A stretch of DNA of 26,156 bases from an uncultured Clostridia bacterium (GTDB lineage Bacteria; Bacillota; Clostridia; Christensenellales; Aristaeellaceae): NCBI GenBank assembly GCA_934621505.1, contig CAKTUU010000031.1, positions 1-26,156 of the forward strand. The letters run 5' to 3'. Below are positions 6,074 through 13,778 of the stretch, in pieces. The translations under genes and the position numbers were made by a program. Numbering within the stretch: position 1 is the stretch's first letter; every line of letters begins with the position of its first letter. The notes under the pieces were generated by a model that saw only the letters and a program-made list of their open reading frames with translations, made no database searches and was not told where the DNA came from.

Positions 6074-9000
6074 ATGACCAAAGTGAAACTCAAGGATGCT
6101 ACCAGGCAACTGCTGAAGGGCGCTGAGGATATGCTGGGCGTCGTAACTTCCATGCGTAAAAACGCGGACGAACTGACCCAGGCTGCCAAAAAGCTGGAAA
6201 ACAAATTCCTCAAGGAGGAGGAGCAGCGCCGCGCCGAGGAAAAGCAGGCCGAGCAGCGGCGCCTGCTTAGCCAGCACGCCAAGGCCTACACCATGCCCGA
6301 TACGGACGATGTGCCCGCAGCTGTGCAGCCGCCTGCCGCCAAGCCCGTAGAAATCAAAGAAACGCCCGCTGTCAAACAGCCGGAGCCCGCAAAAGAGCCT
6401 GTAAAGGTTGTGGAGGAAAAAACCGCCGTGAAGCCTGTAGAAAAGGTTGAACCCGTGGCCGTAAAGGCAGAACCCGTAGAAAAGACGGAGCAGCCTAAGC
6501 CCGCCGTCACCCCCGAGCCCGTGAAAGCGGCGGTCCCCGCGCAGCCCGCTCCCAAGGCGGAGCCTGCCAAGCCCGTCCCGCAGCAGCCCAAGCCTGTCGT
6601 ACAGGCCAAACCAGCGGTTCAGCCTGCGGCGGTCAAGCCCGCCACGCAGCCCGCTCCCAAGGCGGAGCCCGCCAAGCCCGCGCCCCGGCCTGCGGCCCAG
6701 CCGGTTCGTTCCGCCGCGCAGCCCGCGCGTCCGGCCGCGCCCGCCGGTCAGCAGCAGGCAGCCCGACCTGTGCAGCCTCGCCCCGCCAACGCGCAGGGAC
6801 TCTATGGCCGCCCCGCGAATCCGCAGGGGCCTTACGGACGTCCCGCCAATCCTCAGGGACCCTATGGCCGTCCTGCCAACCCTCAGGGACCTTACGGACG
6901 TCCCGCCAACCCCCAGGGACCCTATGGCCGTCCTGCCAACCCCCAGGGGCCGTATGGCCGTCCCGCCAATCCTCAGGGACCCTATGGCCGTCCTGCCAAC
7001 CCCCAGGGGAACTATGGCCGTCCTGCCGGCGCTCAGGGCGGCGGTGCGCCCCGTTCCGGCGGATTTAACAGCCACGGTCCTTCCGGCCGTCCCGCCGGCG
7101 GTCAGCGCAAGCCTTCCATCGATATGACGCCGCCCATGGAGAAGGAGCGCGTCAGCAATTACGATCCCAACAAAAAGAATTATGTGCGACAGCATGACCC
7201 GGAGCGTGTGGCCAAAAACCGCAAGCAGCTGGCCCGCGAATCCTTCAACGGCATGGACGACGATGTGGTGCGCGGAGGCCGCCGGTCCCGCGTGAAAAAG
7301 CCCAGCGCCCAGCAGATGATGGAGCCTATCAAGATTGACAAGGCTTACATGACTGCCGAAACCATTACCGTAAAGGACCTGACCGAGCGCATCGGCAAGC
7401 CCGCGGGCGAAATTCTGAAAAAGCTGCTGCTGCTGGGCATTATGGCCAACATCAACAGCGAGCTGGATTTTGACACCGCCAGCCTGGTCTGCGCCGACTT
7501 TGGCGTGGAGCTGGAAATGAACCTGGCCAAAACCGCCGAGGATAACCTGGCGGAAACCGACTTTGAGGACGCCGAGGAGGATCTGGAGGCCCGTCCGCCC
7601 GTGGTTACCATCATGGGCCACGTTGACCACGGCAAGACCTCTCTGCTGGACTACATCCGCCATTCTCACGTCACCTCCGGCGAGGCGGGCGGCATTACCC
7701 AGCACATCGGCGCTTACACCGTTACCCTGGACGACCGCATTATCACCTTCCTGGACACCCCCGGTCACGAGGCCTTTACAGCCATGCGCGCCCGCGGCGC
7801 CCAGTCCACGGATATCGCCGTGCTGGTGGTTGCCGCCGACGACGGCGTTATGCCCCAGACCGTGGAGGCCATCAACCATGCCAAAGCGGCTGGCGTGCCC
7901 ATTATTGTGGCCATTAACAAGATGGATAAGCCCACCGCCAACCCCGACCGGGTCAAGCAGGATTTGACCGCTTACAACCTGGTGCCGGAGGAATGGGGCG
8001 GCGATACCATTATGGTGCCCGTCAGCGCCGTAACCGGCGAAGGCGTGGATAACCTGCTGGAAATGATTCTGCTGCAGGCCGATATGCTTCAGCTGCGGGC
8101 CAACCCCAACCGCATGGCCAAGGGCGTTATCATCGAAGCCAAGCTGGATAAGGCCCGTGGTCCTCTGGCCACCGTGCTGCTGCAAAACGGTACCCTGCAT
8201 GTGGGCGACAACATCGTCGCCGGTATGGCCAGCGGCCGTGTGCGCGCCATGGTTAACGACAAGGGCGAGCGGGTCACCAGCGCCGGTCCCTCCATGCCTG
8301 TGGAGGTTTCCGGCTTTGCGGATGTGCCCAGCGCCGGCGACGACATGATGGCCGTGGCCGACGATCACCTGGGCCGTCAGGTGGTGCAGGAGCGCCGCGA
8401 CAAGCTGAAGGCCGCCCGTGTGGCCGCCTCCTCCAAGGTGTCTCTGGATAACCTGTTCAGCCGTATCGACCAGAGCAAGCTGACCAACCTGAACATCATC
8501 GTCAAGGCCGATGTGCAGGGCAGCGTGGAGGCTGTAAAGCAGGCGCTGGAAAAACTGAGCAACGACGAAGTGAAGGTGCGCATTCTGCACAGCGCTGTTG
8601 GCGCCATCACCAAGGACGACGTCAACCTGGCTTCCGCGTTCGACGCCATTATCATCGGCTTCAACATCCGTCCGGACGCCAGCGCCCGTGACGCCGCCGA
8701 GCGGGAAGGCGTGGACATCCGTCTGTACCGCGTTATCTATCAGGCCATCGAGGATGTGCAGAAGGCCATGAAGGGCCTGCTGGATCCCGAATTTAAGGAA
8801 GTCATGCTGGGCCATGCCGAGGTGCGCAACACCTTCCGCATTACTGGTGCGGGCACCGTCGCCGGCTGCTATGTCAAGGATGGCAAATTGCAGCGCAACG
8901 CCCAGGTACGCCTGCTGCGCGACAACGTGGTGGTGTTTGAGGGCAAGCTGTCCAGCCTGAAACGCTATAAGGACGACGTGAAGGAAGTGGCCGAAGGCTA

Positions 9001-9088
9001 CGAATGCGGCGTCAGCTTTGACGGATACAACGACATCAAGGAAGGCGACATCGTGGAATGCTTCGTCATGGAGGAAATTGAGCGCTAA
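6074..9088 (+). CDS. infB: Translation initiation factor IF-2
   Basis: GTPase that places fMet-tRNA on the 30S subunit. The ATG at 6074 is preferred over in-frame upstream starts because GGGGGTG precedes it and it gives a sensible N-terminus (MTKVKLKD); the product has 1004 residues. Order: a charged N-terminal helical region (1-75), a long Lys/Pro/Ala/Glu/Val-rich disordered stretch (about 75-240), seven GRPANPQG[PN]Y decapeptides (245-314) with flanking partial units, an IF2_N domain (about 426-484), then the G domain with G1 GHVDHGKT (515-522), DTPGHE and NKMD, domain II, domain III and the C-terminal fMet-tRNA-binding domain. The catalytic core looks normal. The N-terminus is unusually long and repetitive. 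Confidence 0.98.
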   Translation: MTKVKLKDATRQLLKGAEDMLGVVTSMRKNADELTQAAKKLENKFLKEEEQRRAEEKQAEQRRLLSQHAKAYTMPDTDDVPAAVQPPAAKPVEIKETPAVKQPEPAKEPVKVVEEKTAVKPVEKVEPVAVKAEPVEKTEQPKPAVTPEPVKAAVPAQPAPKAEPAKPVPQQPKPVVQAKPAVQPAAVKPATQPAPKAEPAKPAPRPAAQPVRSAAQPARPAAPAGQQQAARPVQPRPANAQGLYGRPANPQGPYGRPANPQGPYGRPANPQGPYGRPANPQGPYGRPANPQGPYGRPANPQGPYGRPANPQGNYGRPAGAQGGGAPRSGGFNSHGPSGRPAGGQRKPSIDMTPPMEKERVSNYDPNKKNYVRQHDPERVAKNRKQLARESFNGMDDDVVRGGRRSRVKKPSAQQMMEPIKIDKAYMTAETITVKDLTERIGKPAGEILKKLLLLGIMANINSELDFDTASLVCADFGVELEMNLAKTAEDNLAETDFEDAEEDLEARPPVVTIMGHVDHGKTSLLDYIRHSHVTSGEAGGITQHIGAYTVTLDDRIITFLDTPGHEAFTAMRARGAQSTDIAVLVVAADDGVMPQTVEAINHAKAAGVPIIVAINKMDKPTANPDRVKQDLTAYNLVPEEWGGDTIMVPVSAVTGEGVDNLLEMILLQADMLQLRANPNRMAKGVIIEAKLDKARGPLATVLLQNGTLHVGDNIVAGMASGRVRAMVNDKGERVTSAGPSMPVEVSGFADVPSAGDDMMAVADDHLGRQVVQERRDKLKAARVAASSKVSLDNLFSRIDQSKLTNLNIIVKADVQGSVEAVKQALEKLSNDEVKVRILHSAVGAITKDDVNLASAFDAIIIGFNIRPDASARDAAEREGVDIRLYRVIYQAIEDVQKAMKGLLDPEFKEVMLGHAEVRNTFRITGAGTVAGCYVKDGKLQRNAQVRLLRDNVVVFEGKLSSLKRYKDDVKEVAEGYECGVSFDGYNDIKEGDIVECFVMEEIER
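6806..7045 (+). repeat. 30-bp tandem repeat array inside infB
   Basis: Seven in-frame 30-bp units (6806-7015) encode GRPANPQGPY, the last ending NY; a diverged eighth unit, GRPAGAQGGG, follows at 7016-7045. Units 2, 4 and 6 share GTCCCGCC...GGACCCTAT, while units 3, 5 and 7 share GTCCTGCC. The array therefore has a 60-bp higher-order period and probably grew by duplication of a dimer. It is protein-coding low-complexity sequence, not a CRISPR array. Confidence 0.9.
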
Positions 9089-9111
9089 GGGGCTTCGCTC
9101 TCCGGCGCTCA

Positions 9112-9139
9112 GGCCCGAAAAATTTCCTTTTTCGCGGCC
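9112..9139 (+). other. Hairpin between infB and rbfA
   Basis: GGCC-CGAAAAA (9112-9122) can pair with TTTTTCG-(C)-GGCC (9128-9139) around TTTCC, with one bulged base. It is not followed by a clear T-run, so a processing or partial-attenuation site is as likely as a terminator. It sits in the largest gap (96 nt) within the core operon. Confidence 0.35.
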
Positions 9140-9184
9140 GGACGTTTTCCCCCTTTCCCTTCTGCCAATAAAGGAGTACCATCT

Positions 9185-9562
9185 TTGAGCTATCAACGCA
9201 TTGACCGCATCAGCGAACAGGTGCGCCGGGAGGTGGATCAGATCATCCGGGAACGGCTGTCTGACCCCCGCATCAAGGGCACCTTCAGCGTCACCCGGGC
9301 GGAAGTAACCCGGGACCTGCGCTACGCTAAAATCTACGTCAGCATTCTTGAGGAAGAAAACCGCGCCCCCATGATGGCCGCCCTCAAGAAGGCCGCCGGT
9401 TTCGTCCGTCACGAGCTGGGCCAGAGCATGATTATCCGCTACGCGCCGGAAATCATCTTTGAGCCGGATCACAACATCGAATACGGAATCCACATCGCGT
9501 CTGTTCTTAAGCAGGTGCATACGGAGGATGAATCGGACCATGAGCAGCAAGCCGACGACTAA
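9185..9562 (+). CDS. rbfA: 30S ribosome-binding factor RbfA
   Basis: RbfA binds free 30S subunits and acts in 16S rRNA 5'-end maturation and cold adaptation. The 125 residues are a normal length. The type II KH-like fold is recognisable from RIDRISEQVRREVDQII, SVTRAEVTRDLRYAKIYVSIL and the C-terminal PEIIFEPDHNIEYGIHI. The start is TTG, chosen because AAGGAG (9171-9176) lies 8 nt upstream and homologues begin at this point. The 3' end overlaps nrnA by 23 nt. Confidence 0.95.
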   Translation: MSYQRIDRISEQVRREVDQIIRERLSDPRIKGTFSVTRAEVTRDLRYAKIYVSILEEENRAPMMAALKKAAGFVRHELGQSMIIRYAPEIIFEPDHNIEYGIHIASVLKQVHTEDESDHEQQADD

Positions 9563-10529
9563 TCAATTGCATGCGGTGCTGTCCGCCCTGAACGGGGCGG
9601 GCAGCGCCTTGCTGTTTTGCCATGTATCGCCCGATGGGGATACTCTGGGCAGCGCCCTGGCGCTGAAAATTCGCCTGGAGCGCATGGGCAAACAGGCCCG
9701 GGTGGCGCTGGATGGAAGCGTTCCGCCCCGTATCGCCTTTCTGCCCGGAGTGGATTCCCTTTTGAAGCCGGGCGATCTTCTTCCCCAGACAGATATCGCC
9801 ATTGCTATCGATGTAGCCAGCATCGACCGGCTGGGCCGGTGGAAGGACGCCTTTGAAGCCCATCCCGCTACCCTGCAAATGGATCATCACGGCACCAACA
9901 ACGCCTATGCCGGTCTAAACCTGATTGACGGCACGGCTCCCGCCACCGCGCTGGTTTTGTACCGTGTGCTCAGGCAGATGGATCTGCCACTGTCCCAGGA
10001 GGAGGCCGTGTGCCTGTACACCGCCCTGGCCACCGATACGGGGAATTTTATTTATGACAGCACCAACGCGGAAAGTTTTCGCATGATGAGCGACCTGATG
10101 GACGCGGGCCTTCCACTGGCCGAATATGGCCGCCGTCTGTTCCGGCAAAAGGAGGTACCCTTTGTGCGGCTGCTGGGTCAGGTACTTCCCGGGCTGCGCC
10201 TCAGCCAGGACGGCCGTGTTGCGGGGCTGTGCCTGACGCTGCGGCAGATGGCGGAAGCAGGCGCTCTGCCAGGCCATACCGATGGTCTGGTGGACTACGC
10301 CATTGATTTGGAGGGCGTAGCCGCGGCCTATTTCATCCGTGAAACGGCGGACGGCAGGCTGAAAGCCAGCCTGCGCTCTCTGGAGCCCTATCATGTGGAC
10401 GGCGTGGCCGCCAGCCTTGGAGGCGGCGGTCACAAACTGGCGGCTGGCGTGACTCTGGATATGCCCATGGATCAGGCGGTGGCTCTGCTGGAGGCAAAGC
10501 TGGCCGCAGTGCTGGAGGCCGTGTCATGA
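9540..10529 (+). CDS. nrnA: DHH phosphoesterase, NrnA-like nanoRNase / pAp phosphatase
   Basis: A 329-residue DHH-DHHA1 protein expected to degrade short oligoribonucleotides and 3'-phosphoadenosine 5'-phosphate with manganese. Metal-binding motifs are visible: H28, D32 and D34 in CHVSPDGDTLGSA, D91 in IAIDVAS, and D115-H116-H117 in MDHHGTNN. The DHHA1 substrate-binding motif GGGGHKLAAG is near the C-terminus. The ATG at 9540 gives the natural family start and overlaps rbfA. The next gene overlaps by 4 nt. Its place between rbfA and truB matches other Firmicutes. Confidence 0.95.
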   Translation: MSSKPTTNQLHAVLSALNGAGSALLFCHVSPDGDTLGSALALKIRLERMGKQARVALDGSVPPRIAFLPGVDSLLKPGDLLPQTDIAIAIDVASIDRLGRWKDAFEAHPATLQMDHHGTNNAYAGLNLIDGTAPATALVLYRVLRQMDLPLSQEEAVCLYTALATDTGNFIYDSTNAESFRMMSDLMDAGLPLAEYGRRLFRQKEVPFVRLLGQVLPGLRLSQDGRVAGLCLTLRQMAEAGALPGHTDGLVDYAIDLEGVAAAYFIRETADGRLKASLRSLEPYHVDGVAASLGGGGHKLAAGVTLDMPMDQAVALLEAKLAAVLEAVS

Positions 10530-11431
10530 GCGAAGCTACTCCTCTTTGCGGCTTTCTCAACGTGCTGAAACCCCCGGGCATGTCGTCCGCTCAGGTGGTG
10601 GGCTATGTGCGTCATCTGCTGGGCAAGGCCAAGGTGGGCCACGCGGGCACCCTGGACCCGGAGGCGGCGGGCGTGCTGCCCCTGATGGTTGGCAAGGCCG
10701 CCCGGCTATTCGACTACATGCAGGACAAGGAAAAGGCCTATGTAACGGAAGTGGCCTTCGGATACGCCACCACCACCCAGGACGCTCAGGGACAGGCGGT
10801 GGAATGGGGACAGGCCTATCCGGATCAGCAGGCACTGTTGGACGTTTTGCCCCGGTTTACCGGGGAACTGTTGCAGCGGCCGCCCATGTTCAGCGCCCTG
10901 AAGCAAAACGGCCAGCCGTTGTACAAGCTGGCCCGTCAGGGTGTGGAGGCGGATATTCCCCAGCGGCCCGTAACAGTGCATGGGCTGGAGCTGCGCCAGA
11001 TGACCGATCGTCACGGGGCGCTGCTGGCCGTGCGCTGCTCCAAGGGCTTTTATGTGCGCACCCTGTGCCACGATCTGGGACAGGCTCTGGGCTGCCCGGC
11101 CCATATGCGTTTTCTTTTGCGCACCCAAAGCGGGCCCTTTACGCTATCCACAGCTCACACTCTGGAGGTTTTGACTAAGGCTTCGCAGGAGGGGCGCTTA
11201 TCCGCCCTGCTGCTGCCGCCAGAAGCGGCGCTGGGTCATATCCAGATCATTGATGTGCCCAAAGGGCTGGAAAAGGCCGTTTGCCACGGCCTGCCCCTGC
11301 CATGGAGCCGCTTTGCCCCGCTGCTTCAGCAGCCGGACGCTCCGTTTGGCATTCGGCTGGACGGGCGGTTGGCGGCCATTGCACAGCGTCAGGACCGGCA
11401 GGTCAAAATTCGTACCTGGCTGGCGGATTAA
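10526..11431 (+). CDS. truB: tRNA pseudouridine-55 synthase TruB
   Basis: Isomerises U55 to pseudouridine in the T-loop of nearly all tRNAs. The 301 residues fit the family. The catalytic Asp is D44 in GHAGTLDPEAAGVLPL, and the substrate motifs KAYVTEVAFG, RPPMFSALK and CSKGFYVRTLCHDLG are present. A short C-terminal domain follows. It starts on an ATGA overlapping the nrnA stop, so the two are likely translationally coupled, and it precedes ribF by 18 nt as in most Firmicutes. Confidence 0.97.
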   Translation: MSEATPLCGFLNVLKPPGMSSAQVVGYVRHLLGKAKVGHAGTLDPEAAGVLPLMVGKAARLFDYMQDKEKAYVTEVAFGYATTTQDAQGQAVEWGQAYPDQQALLDVLPRFTGELLQRPPMFSALKQNGQPLYKLARQGVEADIPQRPVTVHGLELRQMTDRHGALLAVRCSKGFYVRTLCHDLGQALGCPAHMRFLLRTQSGPFTLSTAHTLEVLTKASQEGRLSALLLPPEAALGHIQIIDVPKGLEKAVCHGLPLPWSRFAPLLQQPDAPFGIRLDGRLAAIAQRQDRQVKIRTWLAD

Positions 11432-11449
11432 CACGGAGGATTCATTACC

Positions 11450-12244
11450 ATGCAAACCGTTCTGGATGGAAAATATCAGGCCCAGTCCAGCGTTGTAGCG
11501 CTGGGCATGTTCGACGGCGTTCACATCGGCCATCAGGTGCTTTTGCAAAAGGCCAAAGCGCTGGCTGCGCAGCACGGCGTACCGTTGGTGGTCTGCACCT
11601 TTGTGCAGCATCCCCTCACCCTGATCGCCCCGGAAAAAGCCCCAGCCATGCTGACCACCCTGGATGAACGCGCCGCCCAAATGGAAGCGCTGGGGGTGGA
11701 CGTGCTGTACGCCCAGCCCTTTACCAAACGCATCATGACCATGCCCCCGGAGGATTATGTGGGCCATCTGGTCCGTCATTTTCACCCGGTCGCGGTGGTG
11801 TGCGGCTATAATCATACCTTTGGTCAGGGAGGCAAGGGAACCCCGGCGCTTTTAAGCGCCCTGGGAGCGGCGCTGGGCTTTGAAACCGTTGCCGTGCCCC
11901 AAATTACCCTGAAAGGACAGGAGGTCAGCTCCACCGCCATCCGCGCCGCGCTGGAAAAAGGCGATGTGGACAAAGCCCGGCAACTGCTTGGCCGCCCCTA
12001 TGCCCAGCGCGCCTCTCTGGCCGGTTCCGCCGGGGGCCGGTATGACCTGATGATGGAGCCGGACGGCAAGCAGGAGCTGCCCGCGGGCAAATACCGTGCT
12101 TTATGTGACGATGGCGCGCACCGCTATCCCGTGCTGCTGCATATCCGGCGGGCGGGCCGCGCCCAATGCTATCTGCACCAGGCCGCGCACCTGGGCGAAA
12201 CCCTTCAGCTGCAGTATCTGACCCAAATGGAGCTGGACTTCTAG
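11450..12244 (+). CDS. ribF: RibF-type FAD synthetase with a vestigial riboflavin kinase domain
   Basis: RibF normally makes FMN (C-terminal kinase) and then FAD (N-terminal adenylyltransferase). The adenylyltransferase is intact: GMFDGVHIGHQ (19-29), VCGYNHTFGQGGKGT and the SSTAIRAAL motif. After GRPYA (near residue 182) the kinase should begin with GxGRGxxLGFPTAN, which binds ATP/magnesium and riboflavin, but this is absent. Only about 80 residues remain, including LPAGKYRAL and a GETLQLQYL strand that resemble the edges of the kinase barrel. Total length is 264 against about 310 for typical RibF. No frameshift is obvious, since the frame stays open to the stop. I infer FAD synthetase activity only, so FMN must come from another enzyme. 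Confidence 0.88.
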   Translation: MQTVLDGKYQAQSSVVALGMFDGVHIGHQVLLQKAKALAAQHGVPLVVCTFVQHPLTLIAPEKAPAMLTTLDERAAQMEALGVDVLYAQPFTKRIMTMPPEDYVGHLVRHFHPVAVVCGYNHTFGQGGKGTPALLSALGAALGFETVAVPQITLKGQEVSSTAIRAALEKGDVDKARQLLGRPYAQRASLAGSAGGRYDLMMEPDGKQELPAGKYRALCDDGAHRYPVLLHIRRAGRAQCYLHQAAHLGETLQLQYLTQMELDF

Positions 12245-12254
12245 GAGGCTGACC

Positions 12255-13712
12255 ATGAAACAAGGGCGATGGCGGTCGATTGGCTATTGGCTGGGCTTTC
12301 TTTTACTGCTGACAGGCGCTGGCTTTCTGCTTTTCAGCCGCCTTGGCGATTTTGTGATTTGTGAATGCGGCGAGGCGCGCCATGGCGCAAACGCTTATGA
12401 AATGCTGCAAAGCGGCAACTACGTTGTCAGCACCTATGAGGGCGAGGTGGATTACTTTAACCTGAAACCCCCGCTGTCCTTTTACGGCATTATGCTTGGC
12501 TACCGGCTCTTTGGCTTTACTGCCCTGGGGCTGCGTTTTTACAGCGCCCTGAGCATGTTTCTCTGCATCGCTATTGTTGCCCTGTGGTTGAAACGGCGGT
12601 GTGGCGGCATTGCCAGTCTGGGCAGCCTGTTGTTTTTCATAGGCTGCTTTGCGATTTACGGGCGGCATTTTGCCCGCTTTGGCGACGCGGACGCGTTGAT
12701 GACGCTGTTTTACACGGTCGGCATCCTGTGTATGCTGGACAGCCGCCGAAAAATCCGTTATCTGTACGGAACGGCCCTCTGCTTCGGACTGGCCTTTATG
12801 GCCAAAAGCTGGCACGCCGCGTTGCTGCCGGTTACCTGCCTGATTTACCTGTGTGTCACGAGGGACATTCGCCGTCTGCGACTCCGCCATTATGCGGGAT
12901 TGATCGCGTTCGGGCTGGCTCCCGTTTTGCCCTGGGCCATTGCGCGCTATCAGCGGGATGGCTTCGCCTTTATCAGCCAGATGCTGTCCCGGGATGTGGT
13001 GGACCGGGCCTCTACCGTTATTGAAAACCATAGCGGCAACTGGAGCTATTACCTGACATGCCTGCTGAATATGCCTGCCGTGGTAACGGTGTGCCTGTTG
13101 GGGCTGGCGGCTTGGATATTGAACCGGCTGGACGGCCGGAAATTTCAGTTTAGCGCGTCTGGTTGGGGCGTCGCGTTATGGATTTTGGTGCCGCTGGTGC
13201 TGTACAGCCTGTGCGCCAGCAAACTGGAATGGTATATCTATATCTGCCTGCCCGGCTTTGCCGTCATGGCGGGTCTGTGTCTGCAAGCGCTGCTTACAGG
13301 ACGGAAAGGCTGGAGCCGTTGGGCTGCCGCCGCCTGCGCGTTAACCGGATGTATCCTGCTGTCCGTATGGGCTGTGGGAAATTGGGATTTCATTCAAAAT
13401 CACCTGGTTGACGACGACGCCTATCAGCGTCTGATTGCCGGTTACTTTGACCGGGACGCGAACAGCGGCGACCACATTTATATCGAATATGAGCAAAGCG
13501 ACGCTGACCGGACATGGATTCAGGATGACTATCTAACCGCCCTATACGCCGGTGATCTGGTCTGTCTGCCCGGTGGAGCCGATGCCTTTGAGGCGGATGA
13601 AGAACACGCCTATCTCATCTGCCATAAAACCGGCATGAATTGGGATCTTTTGGAGGAATACCCTGTTGTGGCCGAGGACCATCCCCTGCTGCTGCTGGAA
13701 AACCTGAACTAG
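12255..13712 (+). CDS. GT-C membrane glycosyltransferase (PMT/ArnT-like)
   Basis: A 485-residue polytopic membrane protein with roughly a dozen hydrophobic segments and a C-terminal soluble tail. After the first membrane helix the loop reads ECGEARHGANAYEMLQSGNY and then FNLKPPLSFY, which matches the ArnT/PMT family pattern DE-x-R ... KPPLYYW. These enzymes move a sugar from a polyprenyl-phosphate donor to lipid or protein on the outer face of the membrane. The Asp that usually precedes the Glu in the DE-x-R motif is Gly here, so catalysis may rely on a neighbouring acid. AGGAGG overlaps the end of ribF, and the ATG follows ribF by only 10 nt, so it is probably co-transcribed. Acceptor unknown. 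Confidence 0.8.
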   Translation: MKQGRWRSIGYWLGFLLLLTGAGFLLFSRLGDFVICECGEARHGANAYEMLQSGNYVVSTYEGEVDYFNLKPPLSFYGIMLGYRLFGFTALGLRFYSALSMFLCIAIVALWLKRRCGGIASLGSLLFFIGCFAIYGRHFARFGDADALMTLFYTVGILCMLDSRRKIRYLYGTALCFGLAFMAKSWHAALLPVTCLIYLCVTRDIRRLRLRHYAGLIAFGLAPVLPWAIARYQRDGFAFISQMLSRDVVDRASTVIENHSGNWSYYLTCLLNMPAVVTVCLLGLAAWILNRLDGRKFQFSASGWGVALWILVPLVLYSLCASKLEWYIYICLPGFAVMAGLCLQALLTGRKGWSRWAAAACALTGCILLSVWAVGNWDFIQNHLVDDDAYQRLIAGYFDRDANSGDHIYIEYEQSDADRTWIQDDYLTALYAGDLVCLPGGADAFEADEEHAYLICHKTGMNWDLLEEYPVVAEDHPLLLLENLN

Positions 13713-13713
13713 C

Positions 13714-13753
13714 TTGATAATCAGCCCGTGTTTTTCATGGGAGGGTTTATCAA
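13714..13753 (+). other. Two-part inverted repeat before the amidohydrolase
   Basis: Outer arms TTGATAA (13714-13720) and TTATCAA (13747-13753) enclose inner arms CCCGTG and CATGGG (one G-T pair) with a T-rich loop. It could be an mRNA structure or a protein site. No promoter of good quality was found in this 66-nt gap. Confidence 0.35.
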
Positions 13754-13778
13754 TCCATACATGAAGGAGTTTATTTCT

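Noticed and set aside
6806..7045. Regular 30-bp repeats that might suggest a CRISPR array
   Set aside because: The units are contiguous, without spacers, and encode an in-frame decapeptide in infB.
6050..9550. A minus-strand open frame of more than 1,100 codons antisense to infB and rbfA
   Set aside because: His/Gly-rich shadow of the infB codon pattern; it has no family features and spans two real genes.
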